DNA of 64,000 nt from Gemmatimonadota bacterium (GTDB lineage Bacteria > Gemmatimonadota > Gemmatimonadetes > Gemmatimonadales > GWC2-71-9), in contig CP070716.1 of NCBI GenBank assembly GCA_020350425.1, forward strand, positions 2,368,967-2,432,966, in the 5' to 3' direction. The notes beneath the pieces were generated by a model. The model worked only from the letters and a program-made list of their open reading frames with translations, was not told the origin of the DNA and searched no databases. Shown in pieces: positions 51,744-60,150 of this stretch. Position 1 is the first letter of the stretch, and each line of letters opens with the position of its first letter. The translations under genes and the position numbers were made by a program.

Positions 51744-52741
51744 ACCGACATCTCACCCCCGCACTGCTCGCCGTCGCGGTGGCGGCGTGCGGCCACGCCG
51801 CGGCCGACGACAAGAGCGCCGCCGAGCCGCCTGCCGCCACGTTCACGGTGCAGGAGGAGCCGCTCACCACGGTCGTGCCGGTGGAGGGCACCGTCGTGGC
51901 CCGCCGCACCGCCGAGATCTCGACCCGCATGATGGCCCGTATCACCGCGGTCCCGGTGGAGGTCGGTGACCGCGTCCGCGAGGGTCAGACGCTTGTCCGG
52001 CTCGGCACCGATGACGTGGCCGCCAACCGGCTGAAGGCAGAGGCCGCGGTGCGGGCAGCGCAGGCCGCCCGCGACGAGGCCGCACGACAGGCCGCGCGCA
52101 TGGACACGCTGTACGCCCAGGACGTGGTAGCCCAGGTCCAGCGCGACGGGGCGCAGCTGGGTCTGGCGCAGGCGGAGTCGCAGCTCGCACTGGCCAAGGC
52201 CACGCTCCAGGAGGTCGAGACGGCAGCGAGCTACGCGACGATCGCCGCTCCCTTCGCCGGCTCGGTGGTGCGCCGCTTCGCCGACGAAGGCGACGTGGCC
52301 AGCCCCGGCATGCCGATCCTGATTCTGGAGGATACGGGCGAGCGCGACGCGGTCGTGGCGGTGCCCGTGGACCTGGCAGCGGGGCTACGGGCCGACATGC
52401 CGATTCGGGTCACCACCACCGACGGCCGCGCCGGCACGGCGATCGTGCGGGCGGTCGCCGCTGGCGCCGACCCGATGACGCGCACGGTCGAGGTGCGCGC
52501 CACGCTCCCCGCCGAGTGGCCCACCGGCACGGCGGTTACGGCCCTGGTGCCGGCCGGCAGTCATGAGGGGATCGCCATCCCCGCACACGCGGTGGTGCGG
52601 CGTGGGCAGCTGACCGGTGTACGCGTGGTCACGGTCAACGGCGTGACCATTCGCTGGGTGCGGCTGGGACGCACGCTGGACTCCGGTGAACAGGTGCAGG
52701 TGCTGAGCGGGCTCGAGCCCGGAGATCGGATCGTCCTGTGA
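51740..52741 (+). CDS. RND efflux periplasmic adaptor (membrane fusion) lipoprotein
   Basis: Protein of 333 aa. Lipobox VAAC is at about residue 15. The lipoyl-like halves surround a helical hairpin: ITAVPVEVGDRVREGQTLVRL, then ARDEAARQAARMDTLYAQ and AQAESQLALAKATLQEVETA, then YATIAAPFAGSVVRRFADEG. A beta-barrel domain and a membrane-proximal domain follow. The adaptor connects the RND pump to the TolC-like tunnel. It overlaps tolC by four bases at its start and the pump gene by four bases at its end, so all three are made in balance. Confidence 0.93.
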   Translation: MNRHLTPALLAVAVAACGHAAADDKSAAEPPAATFTVQEEPLTTVVPVEGTVVARRTAEISTRMMARITAVPVEVGDRVREGQTLVRLGTDDVAANRLKAEAAVRAAQAARDEAARQAARMDTLYAQDVVAQVQRDGAQLGLAQAESQLALAKATLQEVETAASYATIAAPFAGSVVRRFADEGDVASPGMPILILEDTGERDAVVAVPVDLAAGLRADMPIRVTTTDGRAGTAIVRAVAAGADPMTRTVEVRATLPAEWPTGTAVTALVPAGSHEGIAIPAHAVVRRGQLTGVRVVTVNGVTIRWVRLGRTLDSGEQVQVLSGLEPGDRIVL

Positions 52742-55700
52742 AGACCGGGCCCTCCGGCGCGATTGCGCAGCGCTTCCTCAATTCCAAGCTGACCCCGCTG
52801 CTGGTTGCGGCGTCGCTGGCCGCCGGCGTCGGCGGGCTGCTCACGACGCCCCGTGAAGAGGAGCCGCAGATCCGGGTGCCGATGATCGACGTGGCCGTGG
52901 GCTTGCCGGGTGCCAACCCGCGTGAGGTCGAGCAGCGCATCGTCGAGCCCGTGGAGCGGGCCATCTGGGAGGTCGCCGGCGTCGAGTACGTGTACAGCGC
53001 CGCACAGGCGGACGGCGCGTTGATCACCGCACGCTTCGAGGTGGGCACCGATCCCGAGATCGCGCTCACCCGGCTGTACGGCAAGCTCCTGGCGAACATG
53101 CATCGGACCCCGCCCGGAGCCACACCACCGCTCGTCACGCTGCACGGCATCAACGAGGTGCCGATCCTCACCCTGACGCTCTCGGGTGGAAGCGACGCGG
53201 GCGACGGCTACCTGCTCCGGCAGCAAGCGGTCGAGCTGGCCGCCGAGCTGAAGCGCCTTCCCGACGTGGCCGAAACGTGGGTGATCGGCGGCGCTCCGCG
53301 CGTGGTGCGGGTCACGCTCGACCCCCAGGCGCTCGCCGCGCGGGGGCTCTCGGCCGCCGCGGTACTCCACGCTATCGGCGTCGCGAACGCCGAATTGCCG
53401 GCCGGCAATCTCTTGAGCGGTAACCGGACCGTCCCGGTGCGGGTGGGGCACCTGCTGCGCAACGCGGACGACGTACGCGAGGTGGTGGTCGCGGTGGTGA
53501 ACGAGCGGGCCGTGCGCCTGCGCGACGTGGCGCAGGTGGCCGACGGGCCCGCCGAACCCGACCAGTACGTGTCCTTCCTGCCGGGCGGCGGCACCGGTGG
53601 TGATTTCGAACCCGCGGTGACCATTGCCCTGGCCAAGCGGGCGGGCACTAACGCCGCCACCATTGCGCACCAGGCGCTGGACCGCGTCGACGCGCTCCGC
53701 GGAGAGCTCGTCAGCGACGACGTGCGGCTGACCGTGACCCGCAACTACGGCGACACGGCCACCGAGAAATCGCAGGAGCTCCTGCTGCACATCCTGATTG
53801 CCACCGTGGGGGTGGTGCTGCTCGTGTGGTGGGCACTGGGATGGCGGGAGGCGGTCGTGGTGCTCGTGGCGGTCCCCGTCACGCTCGCGCTGACGCTGTT
53901 GGTCTACCGACTCTACGGATACACGCTGAACCGCATCACGCTGTTCGCGCTGGTCTTCGCCATCGGCATCCTGGTGGACGACGCCATCGTGGTGGTGGAG
54001 AACATCGCGCGGCACCTGGGCCTGCGGCACCGCCATCCCGACGAGGCGGCCGTGGTAGCGGTGGACGAGGTGGGCAACCCGACCATCCTGGCCACGCTCA
54101 CCGTGATCGCGGCGATCCTGCCCATGGCCTTCGTCTCCGGGCTCATGGGGCCCTACATGCGGCCCATCCCGGTCGGCGCCTCCGTCGCGATGCTGTTCTC
54201 GCTCGCGGTGGCGTTCATCGTGACCCCGTACCTCGCGGTGCGGCTCGTCAAGCAACACGGCGACGCCGACCGCCCCAGCGGCAAGCCCGTGGAGCAGACC
54301 GATGAGGAACTGCCCACCGGACGGCTCGCCACCTGGTACCGGTCTACGCTGGAGCGGTTGCTGCAGGATACACGGCGCCGGCACCTCACGTATGCGGGTA
54401 TGGCAGTGCTGCTGGTGCTGTCGATCGGGCTGATCCCGCTGCGGTGGGTGACGGTGAAGATGCTGCCGTTCGACAACAAGAGCGAATTCCAGCTCATCGT
54501 CGACATGCCCGAGGGCACGTCCCTCGAGCGTACGGCGGAGGTGGCACAGGCGTTGGCGCTCACCGTGGCGCGCGACGAAGCAGTGCACGATGTCGAGACG
54601 TATGCCGGCGTGGGTGCGCCGTTCAACTTCAACGGCCTCGTGCGGCACTACTTCCTGCGTCGCGGTCCGACCGTGGCAGACGTGCAGGTCAATCTCCAAC
54701 CGAAGCACGAGCGCTCGGACCAGAGCCACGAGATTGCGCTGCGTTTGCGGCCGGCCGTCGACTCCGTTGCTCGGGCGTACGGCGCCTCGGTGAAGCTCGC
54801 CGAGATCCCGCCGGGTCCACCCGTGTACGCCACGCTGACTGCCGAGGTCTACGGGCCGTCGTACGAGGCCCAGGTCGAGGCGGCACGGCGGGTACGCGAC
54901 GTGTTCGTCACGACCGACGGCGTGGTGGACGTGGATTGGTCGGTCACCGCCCCGCATGCCGAGTTGCGTGCCGCCGTGATCGACGCGGAATCGCGGCGCT
55001 CGGGCACGAATCCCCAGGAGGTGGCGCAGACCATCGCGGCCGCCCTCGGCGGCGCGAGTGCGGGGTTGCTCCACGACGACAATGCGGCCGAGCCCGTCGC
55101 GATCTGGGTGGAGCTGCCCGACTCGGCCGCCGCCACGGTGGGCGATCTGGCAGGGCTGCCGATTGCCACGCCGAACGGTGCGCGTCGGCTCGGCACGCTC
55201 GCCGCGATCGACAGCGCGCCCGCGCCGACGACGATCTTCCACAAGAACCTGCGGCCCGTGGTGTACGTCACCGCCGACGTGGCCGGCCGCTTCGAGAGCC
55301 CCGCCTACGCGATGCTCGACATGGCTGAGCCGATCCGGCAGGAGACCGGCGACCTGCCCATGTACTGGGCCAGCTCTCCCACACTCACCGAGGACACGTT
55401 CCTCGTGTGGGACGGCGAGTGGCAGATCACGGTGGAGGTGTTCCGCGATCTCGGGATCGCCTTCGCTGCGGTGCTCCTGCTGATCTACGTGCTCGTGGTA
55501 GCATGGTTCCAGTCGTTCACGGTTCCACTCGTGATCATGGCGCCCATTCCACTCACGCTCATCGGCATCCTGCCGGCGCACGCGGCGAGCCGTGCCTTCT
55601 TCACCGCGACCTCGATGATCGGCATGATCGCACTGGCCGGGATCATCGTGCGGAACTCGATCCTGCTGGTGGACTTCATCGAGCTGGGACTGCAGCGTGG

Positions 55701-55911
55701 CCACGCCCTCAAGGATGCGGTGGTGGCCTCCGGCCTGATCCGGGCCCGCCCCATCGTCCTCACCGCCCTGGCGGTGGTGATCGGCGGGATGGTGATGGTG
55801 CGAGACCCGATCTTCCAGGGGCTCGGCATCGCGCTGATCAGCGGAGCGGTGATCGCCACCGCCCTGACGCTCGTGGCCATTCCACTCCTCTACTACGAGA
55901 TGCACAAATGA
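52738..55911 (+). CDS. RND multidrug/solute efflux pump (AcrB superfamily)
   Basis: Protein of 1057 aa with the 12-helix RND fold. The proton-relay aspartates lie in VDDAIVVVENIAR in helix 4, which is a standard RND signature; the later LIRARPIVLTALAVVIGGM and ISGAVIATALTLVAIPLLYY close the fold. Two large periplasmic loops are present, as in all RND pumps. The start is a GTG at 52738 overlapping the adaptor gene. Its substrate cannot be told from sequence. The ArsR regulator points to a metal or toxic compound, while the small PG0541-like protein downstream is typical for one branch of AcrB-like pumps. Confidence 0.93.
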   Translation: MKTGPSGAIAQRFLNSKLTPLLVAASLAAGVGGLLTTPREEEPQIRVPMIDVAVGLPGANPREVEQRIVEPVERAIWEVAGVEYVYSAAQADGALITARFEVGTDPEIALTRLYGKLLANMHRTPPGATPPLVTLHGINEVPILTLTLSGGSDAGDGYLLRQQAVELAAELKRLPDVAETWVIGGAPRVVRVTLDPQALAARGLSAAAVLHAIGVANAELPAGNLLSGNRTVPVRVGHLLRNADDVREVVVAVVNERAVRLRDVAQVADGPAEPDQYVSFLPGGGTGGDFEPAVTIALAKRAGTNAATIAHQALDRVDALRGELVSDDVRLTVTRNYGDTATEKSQELLLHILIATVGVVLLVWWALGWREAVVVLVAVPVTLALTLLVYRLYGYTLNRITLFALVFAIGILVDDAIVVVENIARHLGLRHRHPDEAAVVAVDEVGNPTILATLTVIAAILPMAFVSGLMGPYMRPIPVGASVAMLFSLAVAFIVTPYLAVRLVKQHGDADRPSGKPVEQTDEELPTGRLATWYRSTLERLLQDTRRRHLTYAGMAVLLVLSIGLIPLRWVTVKMLPFDNKSEFQLIVDMPEGTSLERTAEVAQALALTVARDEAVHDVETYAGVGAPFNFNGLVRHYFLRRGPTVADVQVNLQPKHERSDQSHEIALRLRPAVDSVARAYGASVKLAEIPPGPPVYATLTAEVYGPSYEAQVEAARRVRDVFVTTDGVVDVDWSVTAPHAELRAAVIDAESRRSGTNPQEVAQTIAAALGGASAGLLHDDNAAEPVAIWVELPDSAAATVGDLAGLPIATPNGARRLGTLAAIDSAPAPTTIFHKNLRPVVYVTADVAGRFESPAYAMLDMAEPIRQETGDLPMYWASSPTLTEDTFLVWDGEWQITVEVFRDLGIAFAAVLLLIYVLVVAWFQSFTVPLVIMAPIPLTLIGILPAHAASRAFFTATSMIGMIALAGIIVRNSILLVDFIELGLQRGHALKDAVVASGLIRARPIVLTALAVVIGGMVMVRDPIFQGLGIALISGAVIATALTLVAIPLLYYEMHK

Positions 55912-56198
55912 ACCTGCTGTTGATCTTCGTCGACTCCCATCACGCCGACGACGTCGAGCGGCTGCTCGACGAGAGCGAGGTTCCCGGCTACAGTGCGTTC
56001 CCCAACGTGCTCGGCGTGGGGCGGACCGGTCGCAAACTCGGCACCCGGGCATTCCCGGGATCGAGCACGCTGTATTTCGTGGCGCTGCCGGACGGCGAGT
56101 GCGGCGGTCTCTGCGACCGCCTGAAGGCGCTGCAGCAGGAGAAGGGGCCCGAGGAGGGACTCAAGGCGTATACCCTGAACACCATGGAGGTCCTTTGA
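55908..56198 (+). CDS. PII-like small protein of the PG0541 transporter-associated type
   Basis: Protein of 96 aa with a ferredoxin-like PII/CutA fold suggested by the start MNLLLIFVDSHHADDVERLL and the later TLYFVALPDGECGGLCDRL. Its gene overlaps the pump stop by four bases (ATGA). Proteins of this type are regularly found at the end of RND pump operons and are thought to tune the pump or sense a metal; two cysteines (CGGLC) and two adjacent histidines (HH at 11-12) are visible. No enzyme activity is expected. Confidence 0.75.
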   Translation: MNLLLIFVDSHHADDVERLLDESEVPGYSAFPNVLGVGRTGRKLGTRAFPGSSTLYFVALPDGECGGLCDRLKALQQEKGPEEGLKAYTLNTMEVL

Positions 56199-56200
56199 GA

Positions 56201-56398
56201 ATGCACTACCTGATCCGCCGCATCGCTGGCACGTTCGTGCTGGCGTCTCTGGCACTGGGCTACTGGGTGAGCCCCTACTTCTACCTCTTCACCGCCTTCG
56301 TCGGACTCAACCTGCTGCAGTCCAGCATGACGAAGTGGTGCCTGATGGAGACGATCCTGGAGAAGGCGGGGATCGCGGAGAAGCCGGACGGCCGGTAG
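56201..56398 (+). CDS. DUF2892-type small membrane protein
   Basis: Protein of 65 aa with a hydrophobic region (about residues 9-43) that would form two membrane helices around a Pro turn. This pattern, together with NLLQSSMTKWCLMETILEKAG at the end, is that of DUF2892 (the membrane part of YgaP-like proteins). The terminal conserved C in KWCLM is common in the family. It starts two bases after the PII-like gene and is the last gene of the efflux operon. Function unknown. Confidence 0.8.
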   Translation: MHYLIRRIAGTFVLASLALGYWVSPYFYLFTAFVGLNLLQSSMTKWCLMETILEKAGIAEKPDGR

Positions 56399-56419
56399 GC
56401 GGGGCCGAGCGGCGGCATG

Positions 56420-56456
56420 AGGGGGCGCGGTCGGTGGCGTACCGACCGCGCCCCCT
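56420..56456. terminator. Perfect 16-bp hairpin between convergent genes
   Basis: The arms 56420-56435 and 56441-56456 are fully complementary around the loop GGCGT. It lies between the efflux operon (plus) and the peptidase gene (minus), so it can terminate both. Confidence 0.8.
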
Positions 56457-56460
56457 CGCG

Positions 56461-57771
56461 TTATTCCCTCGTCAGCCCGAAGATCAGCAGTGCGGCGCGC
56501 TTCGCCATGACGGGAATCGACGTGAGGTCCACCGTCTCTTCCACGGTGTGGGAGTCCTCCCCGATCACGCCCAGGCCGGCCAGCGCTGCCTCTACGGTCT
56601 CGGCCACGAACGAGATGTCGGCAGCTCCGCGGAGGCCCGGGTCGAGTGGCGCCACCTCCTCGTACCCGAGCGCGCGATTCACCTGGGAGAGAATCTCCAT
56701 CAGCGCATAGTTCTCCGCATAGGGTTCCATCGGCGGGTAGAGCTCCCGGAACTCGATCGTGGCTTCGGCGTGAGGCAGCGCGTCCTCCACGATGTGGCTC
56801 ATGCGGTTCTTGGCGCGCTGCAGCTGGAGATCGGACAGCGCGCGCAGATCGCCGCTGACGATGGCCGTTTCCGCGATGACGTTGGTCTTGCCGAAGGCGC
56901 TGCCGCGGCTCTGCTCCATGTCCAGATCCGCCGTGGTGCCGCCCACGATGACGCCCGGGTTGAGGGTGAGGTACTCCTCGCCCGCGAGCTCTTCGCGGAA
57001 CTCGTTGAGGATCCGGGCCGCCGCAAAGATGGCGCCGCTCCCCAGGTCCTCTCGGAAGATCTGGGACGAGTGAGCCGGCACCCCCCTGACGTGCAGCGTC
57101 CAAGCTGTGACCCCGCGGCGCGCGACCGTCGCCATCCCCACCCCGCCCACGTTGCCCTCGAACCCCAGCGCGATGTCGCTGCGCAGCGCCGCCTCCCGCA
57201 GATGCTGCCGGGCGTAGTCGACGGGATCGCCCGGATGCTCCTCGTCGCCCGTGAAGGCGACGATGACGCTGGTCTGGTCCAGCGCGCCCACGGCGTGCAG
57301 GGCCTGGAGCGCCAACACAATCACGACGTCGCCTCCCTTCATGTCGGAGACGCCGGGCCCCCTCGCCACGGAGGCGTCGAGGCGCTCGAACCGCTGGAAC
57401 GGACTGTCTTGCTCGAACACGGTGTCGAGGTGGCCGATGAGCAGCATGCGGCGTCCCTGCCCGCCCCGCCGCTCGGCGAAGAGGTGTCCCGCCCGATGCG
57501 CGCTGTCCATCGGAATCCAGCGCGTACGAAATCCGAGGGCCGCCAACTCGCTCTCGAAGACCCGACCGACCTCGCGGACACCGGCGAAGTTCATCGTCCC
57601 GCTGTTGATATTGACGACTCGCTCGAGCAGCGAGATCGCGTCTTCGGCGTGCGCGTCGATGTACTCAACGATCGCCCGCTCCGCTTGGGAGAGCTCCTGG
57701 GCCGCGGCGGGCGTACCACAGAGCAGCACGGCCGCTGGCGCGGCGACGAGTAGCGTCAGGGTGCTCTTCAC
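56461..57771 (-). CDS. Secreted M20-family metallopeptidase (glutamate carboxypeptidase type)
   Basis: Protein of 436 aa. A signal peptide ends near PAAAQE (about residue 26). The di-zinc site of the M20 family is complete: LLIGHLDTVFE with the first His-Asp, RGPGVSDMKGG with the bridging Asp, AFTGDEEHPG with the catalytic Glu pair and, in the dimerisation domain, GVPAHSSQ. A terminal HTVEETVDL supplies the last His. The family cleaves C-terminal residues or acyl groups from peptides and folate-like substrates. GTG at 57771 is used, with GAGGAC upstream. It is divergent from a uracil-DNA glycosylase gene. Confidence 0.92.
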   Translation of the reverse strand: MKSTLTLLVAAPAAVLLCGTPAAAQELSQAERAIVEYIDAHAEDAISLLERVVNINSGTMNFAGVREVGRVFESELAALGFRTRWIPMDSAHRAGHLFAERRGGQGRRMLLIGHLDTVFEQDSPFQRFERLDASVARGPGVSDMKGGDVVIVLALQALHAVGALDQTSVIVAFTGDEEHPGDPVDYARQHLREAALRSDIALGFEGNVGGVGMATVARRGVTAWTLHVRGVPAHSSQIFREDLGSGAIFAAARILNEFREELAGEEYLTLNPGVIVGGTTADLDMEQSRGSAFGKTNVIAETAIVSGDLRALSDLQLQRAKNRMSHIVEDALPHAEATIEFRELYPPMEPYAENYALMEILSQVNRALGYEEVAPLDPGLRGAADISFVAETVEAALAGLGVIGEDSHTVEETVDLTSIPVMAKRAALLIFGLTRE

Positions 57772-57913
57772 ATTGTCCTCACGATAGAGAAGTCGGATCG
57801 TGGCACAACAGGGAGTTGACGCAGAAGACGGCAGGGACGCAAGCCCCTGCGGCCGACGCCTGGGGCTGGCGTCCCCGACGCGCCGCCGGCAGTTTCCACG
57901 CGACGCCGCCGCC

Positions 57914-58609
57914 ATGACCACTCATTCGTCCCTCACGAGCCTGCACCGCGCCATCACGCGGTGCCGCGACTGCCCGCGCCTGGTCACCCATCGCGAGCAG
58001 GTGGCCCGGGAGCGCAAGCGTGCCTATCGCGACTGGGAGTACTGGGGACGTCCGGTGCCCGGCTTCGGCGACCCCGACGCACGACTGCTCGTCGTGGGAC
58101 TCGCCCCCGGCGCACACGGCGCCAACCGCACGGGACGGGTGTTCACCGGAGATTCGAGCGGCGACTGGCTCTACGAGGCGCTGCACCGTTTCGGGTTCGC
58201 CAACCAGCCGGACTCCACGGGACGGGACGACGGCATGCGGCTCAGCGACTGCTACATCACCGCGGCCGGCCGTTGCGCACCTCCCGGCAATCGTCCAACC
58301 CAAGGTGAGCTCGACGCGTGCCAGCCGTTCCTGGAGGCAGAGCTGCGCCTCCTCACGCGCGTGCTGGTGGTCCTCACGCTGGGCCACGTGGCGCACCGCC
58401 AGTGGCTGCGAGCCTCCGGATGGTCGCAGCGCCTGCGGCCCATCGAGCGGCCCGCATTCGCCCACGCCGGCCAAACGCACCTGCCCGGCGGGCCCGTGCT
58501 GATCTCCTCCTATCATCCCAGCCGGCAGAACACCAACACCGGCCGACTCACGCGGGAGATGTGGTACGCCGTGTTTGCGAACGCGCGGGTGGTGGTGGAC
58601 GGGGGGTAG
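57914..58609 (+). CDS. Uracil-DNA glycosylase, family 5 (UdgB-like)
   Basis: Protein of 231 aa. It removes uracil and related damaged bases from DNA. The [4Fe-4S] cysteines begin at CRDCPRL (about residues 17-23) and continue with CAPPGN and the later C of ELDACQPF. The catalytic region is GLAPGAHGANRTGRVFTGD, the type seen in UdgB, which lacks the Asp/Asn of families 1 and 4. The motif SSYHPSRQNTNTG near the C terminus contacts the flipped base. ATG at 57914 is chosen because the preceding 114 bases of open frame look non-coding. Confidence 0.93.
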   Translation: MTTHSSLTSLHRAITRCRDCPRLVTHREQVARERKRAYRDWEYWGRPVPGFGDPDARLLVVGLAPGAHGANRTGRVFTGDSSGDWLYEALHRFGFANQPDSTGRDDGMRLSDCYITAAGRCAPPGNRPTQGELDACQPFLEAELRLLTRVLVVLTLGHVAHRQWLRASGWSQRLRPIERPAFAHAGQTHLPGGPVLISSYHPSRQNTNTGRLTREMWYAVFANARVVVDGG

Positions 58610-58758
58610 GACGGCAGGTTGCGACGCTAGCGTGGATCGAGCGAGGCCGGGTTCCTCTCGCAGCGAACCCGGGGCGACGGTGAGCGGACGGTGCGTGGCC
58701 CGGGAGCCCGGCGAGATGCTGGGGGGGGCAACGGCGTCACGGTACCGGAGCCGCGCCC

Positions 58759-59199
58759 TCAGTGCTCCTCCTGCTCGCCCGCCCCCGACCACATCTGCAA
58801 CACCTGCCGCTGCTCCCGCGATAGCCTCGCCTCGGGGTGCAGCCAGACGTACTTGCGTAGCGGCATCTCTCCCTCCTCGACCTCTTCCCACACCTCTTCG
58901 CGCAGCTCCGCGGCATCCTCCGCCGACAGTAGACCCCACTCCGAGAAGTTGAGCTCTTCACGCGCCTCGTTCACGTCGTGCGCCACGAGCCACGAGACCG
59001 GAGCCACGTAGCCGTACCACGGCCAACGTGTCTCGTTCGAATGGCAGTCGTAACACGCGACGCGCAGCACCTCCATCACCTCTGGCGGGGCCGCGATCTC
59101 CGCCGTCACCGGCGGGTTGGCGCGCTCGACGGGCCAGAGCTGGATGAGCACCAGCACACCGAACGCACCAACCACTGGAACCCACACACGCTTACTCAC
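58759..59199 (-). CDS. Haem-binding-domain protein (one heme c), membrane anchored
   Basis: Protein of 146 aa with an N-terminal membrane helix (about residues 7-22). A single heme c motif lies in CYDCHSNETRWPWYGYVAPVS, the signature of the haem-binding domain family found in many environmental bacteria. A charged Glu-rich helical tail follows (EEVWEEVEEGEMPLRKY), with a WLHPEARLS segment whose His may be the second heme ligand. No partner is obvious: it sits alone between a uracil-DNA glycosylase and the ABC transporter operon. Confidence 0.88.
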   Translation of the reverse strand: MSKRVWVPVVGAFGVLVLIQLWPVERANPPVTAEIAAPPEVMEVLRVACYDCHSNETRWPWYGYVAPVSWLVAHDVNEAREELNFSEWGLLSAEDAAELREEVWEEVEEGEMPLRKYVWLHPEARLSREQRQVLQMWSGAGEQEEH

Positions 59200-59238
59200 G
59201 CTGTGTCCCGTCCTGTCAGATCCGAGGGTAGTCAGTAC

Positions 59239-60150
59239 TCAGCGCCGCAGCGTGGAGTCGTGCGGCGTGAGATCATCCACTTTCCACGCGTACAGGTGGT
59301 ATACCGTTCCTCCATCCGCGTGGCGCACCCAATAGCCCGTGTCGGTGGAGTCGAACAGCAGAGTCGCCAGGGTGTCGCTGCCCGCCCCAACGACGGAGAG
59401 GCGCCGGTCGGGCCGATCGAACTGCGCCGAGTCGGCCTGGGCGGGGCTCGCGAACGCGTTCCCCTGCGCCGACACGGTTCGGTACTCACGCAACAGGCGC
59501 GCCATCTCTGCCGAGTCGGCCGGCGTTCCGTCGGCGAAGCTCCAGACGCCGTCGGCCCGCACGAGGGTGAACGGGCGGCGCCCGCGCTCAACCGTCACCT
59601 GCTCGATCCGTGCCGTATCCAGCACGAGGATGCGCTTGTCACGCCAATCGGTGACCATCCGTACCGCCAACGTGTGCAGCGGCCCACCCACCTGGTACAC
59701 CAGATCGTCGCCGACCTGCCGGACATAGACGGTGCCGTACTGGCGCCCCTGGTTCCCGACCACGAGATCGGCCACCGTGTCGCCGCCCCGCATCACGCGC
59801 AGCCGCCGGCCTCCCACCGAGTCGACCCCCATCCGCGCATGGGACGACGCGCTGCGTGCCACCAGGCTGCCGCGCACGGGAGCGGCCAGCGCCCGAAACA
59901 GCTCGTCTACCGCGTCCGGCGAGGCGGGGTACCCATTCACATTCCACTCGGCTTCCCGCCCGCGCGCGAGCCGCACCGTCGCTTCGCCGCCCGAGAACTC
60001 GATCGTATCCGCCTGACCGGACGAGAGGGCCGGCAGCATCTCCCGCTCCTCGATCGTGTCACCGCCGCCACCGAAGACCGTGACGAGTCCCCACAGGAAC
60101 AGCGCGACCGCCAGCGCGATCCCGATGTGCAACAGCTGTCGTGGGGTCAC
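59239..60150 (-). CDS. DUF4340 membrane-anchored protein of the Gld-type transporter operon
   Basis: Protein of 303 aa. One membrane helix (about residues 5-26) is followed by a repeated beta-rich domain of the DUF4340 type: EFSGGEATVRLARGREAEWNV, DSVGGRRLRVMRGGDTVADL and the second half starting RIEQVTVERGRRPFTLVRAD. GTG at 60150 overlaps the stop of the GldF-GldG fusion gene (GTGA). DUF4340 proteins are the regular third partner of GldG-like auxiliary subunits. The transported or processed substrate is unknown. Confidence 0.85.
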   Translation of the reverse strand: MTPRQLLHIGIALAVALFLWGLVTVFGGGGDTIEEREMLPALSSGQADTIEFSGGEATVRLARGREAEWNVNGYPASPDAVDELFRALAAPVRGSLVARSASSHARMGVDSVGGRRLRVMRGGDTVADLVVGNQGRQYGTVYVRQVGDDLVYQVGGPLHTLAVRMVTDWRDKRILVLDTARIEQVTVERGRRPFTLVRADGVWSFADGTPADSAEMARLLREYRTVSAQGNAFASPAQADSAQFDRPDRRLSVVGAGSDTLATLLFDSTDTGYWVRHADGGTVYHLYAWKVDDLTPHDSTLRR

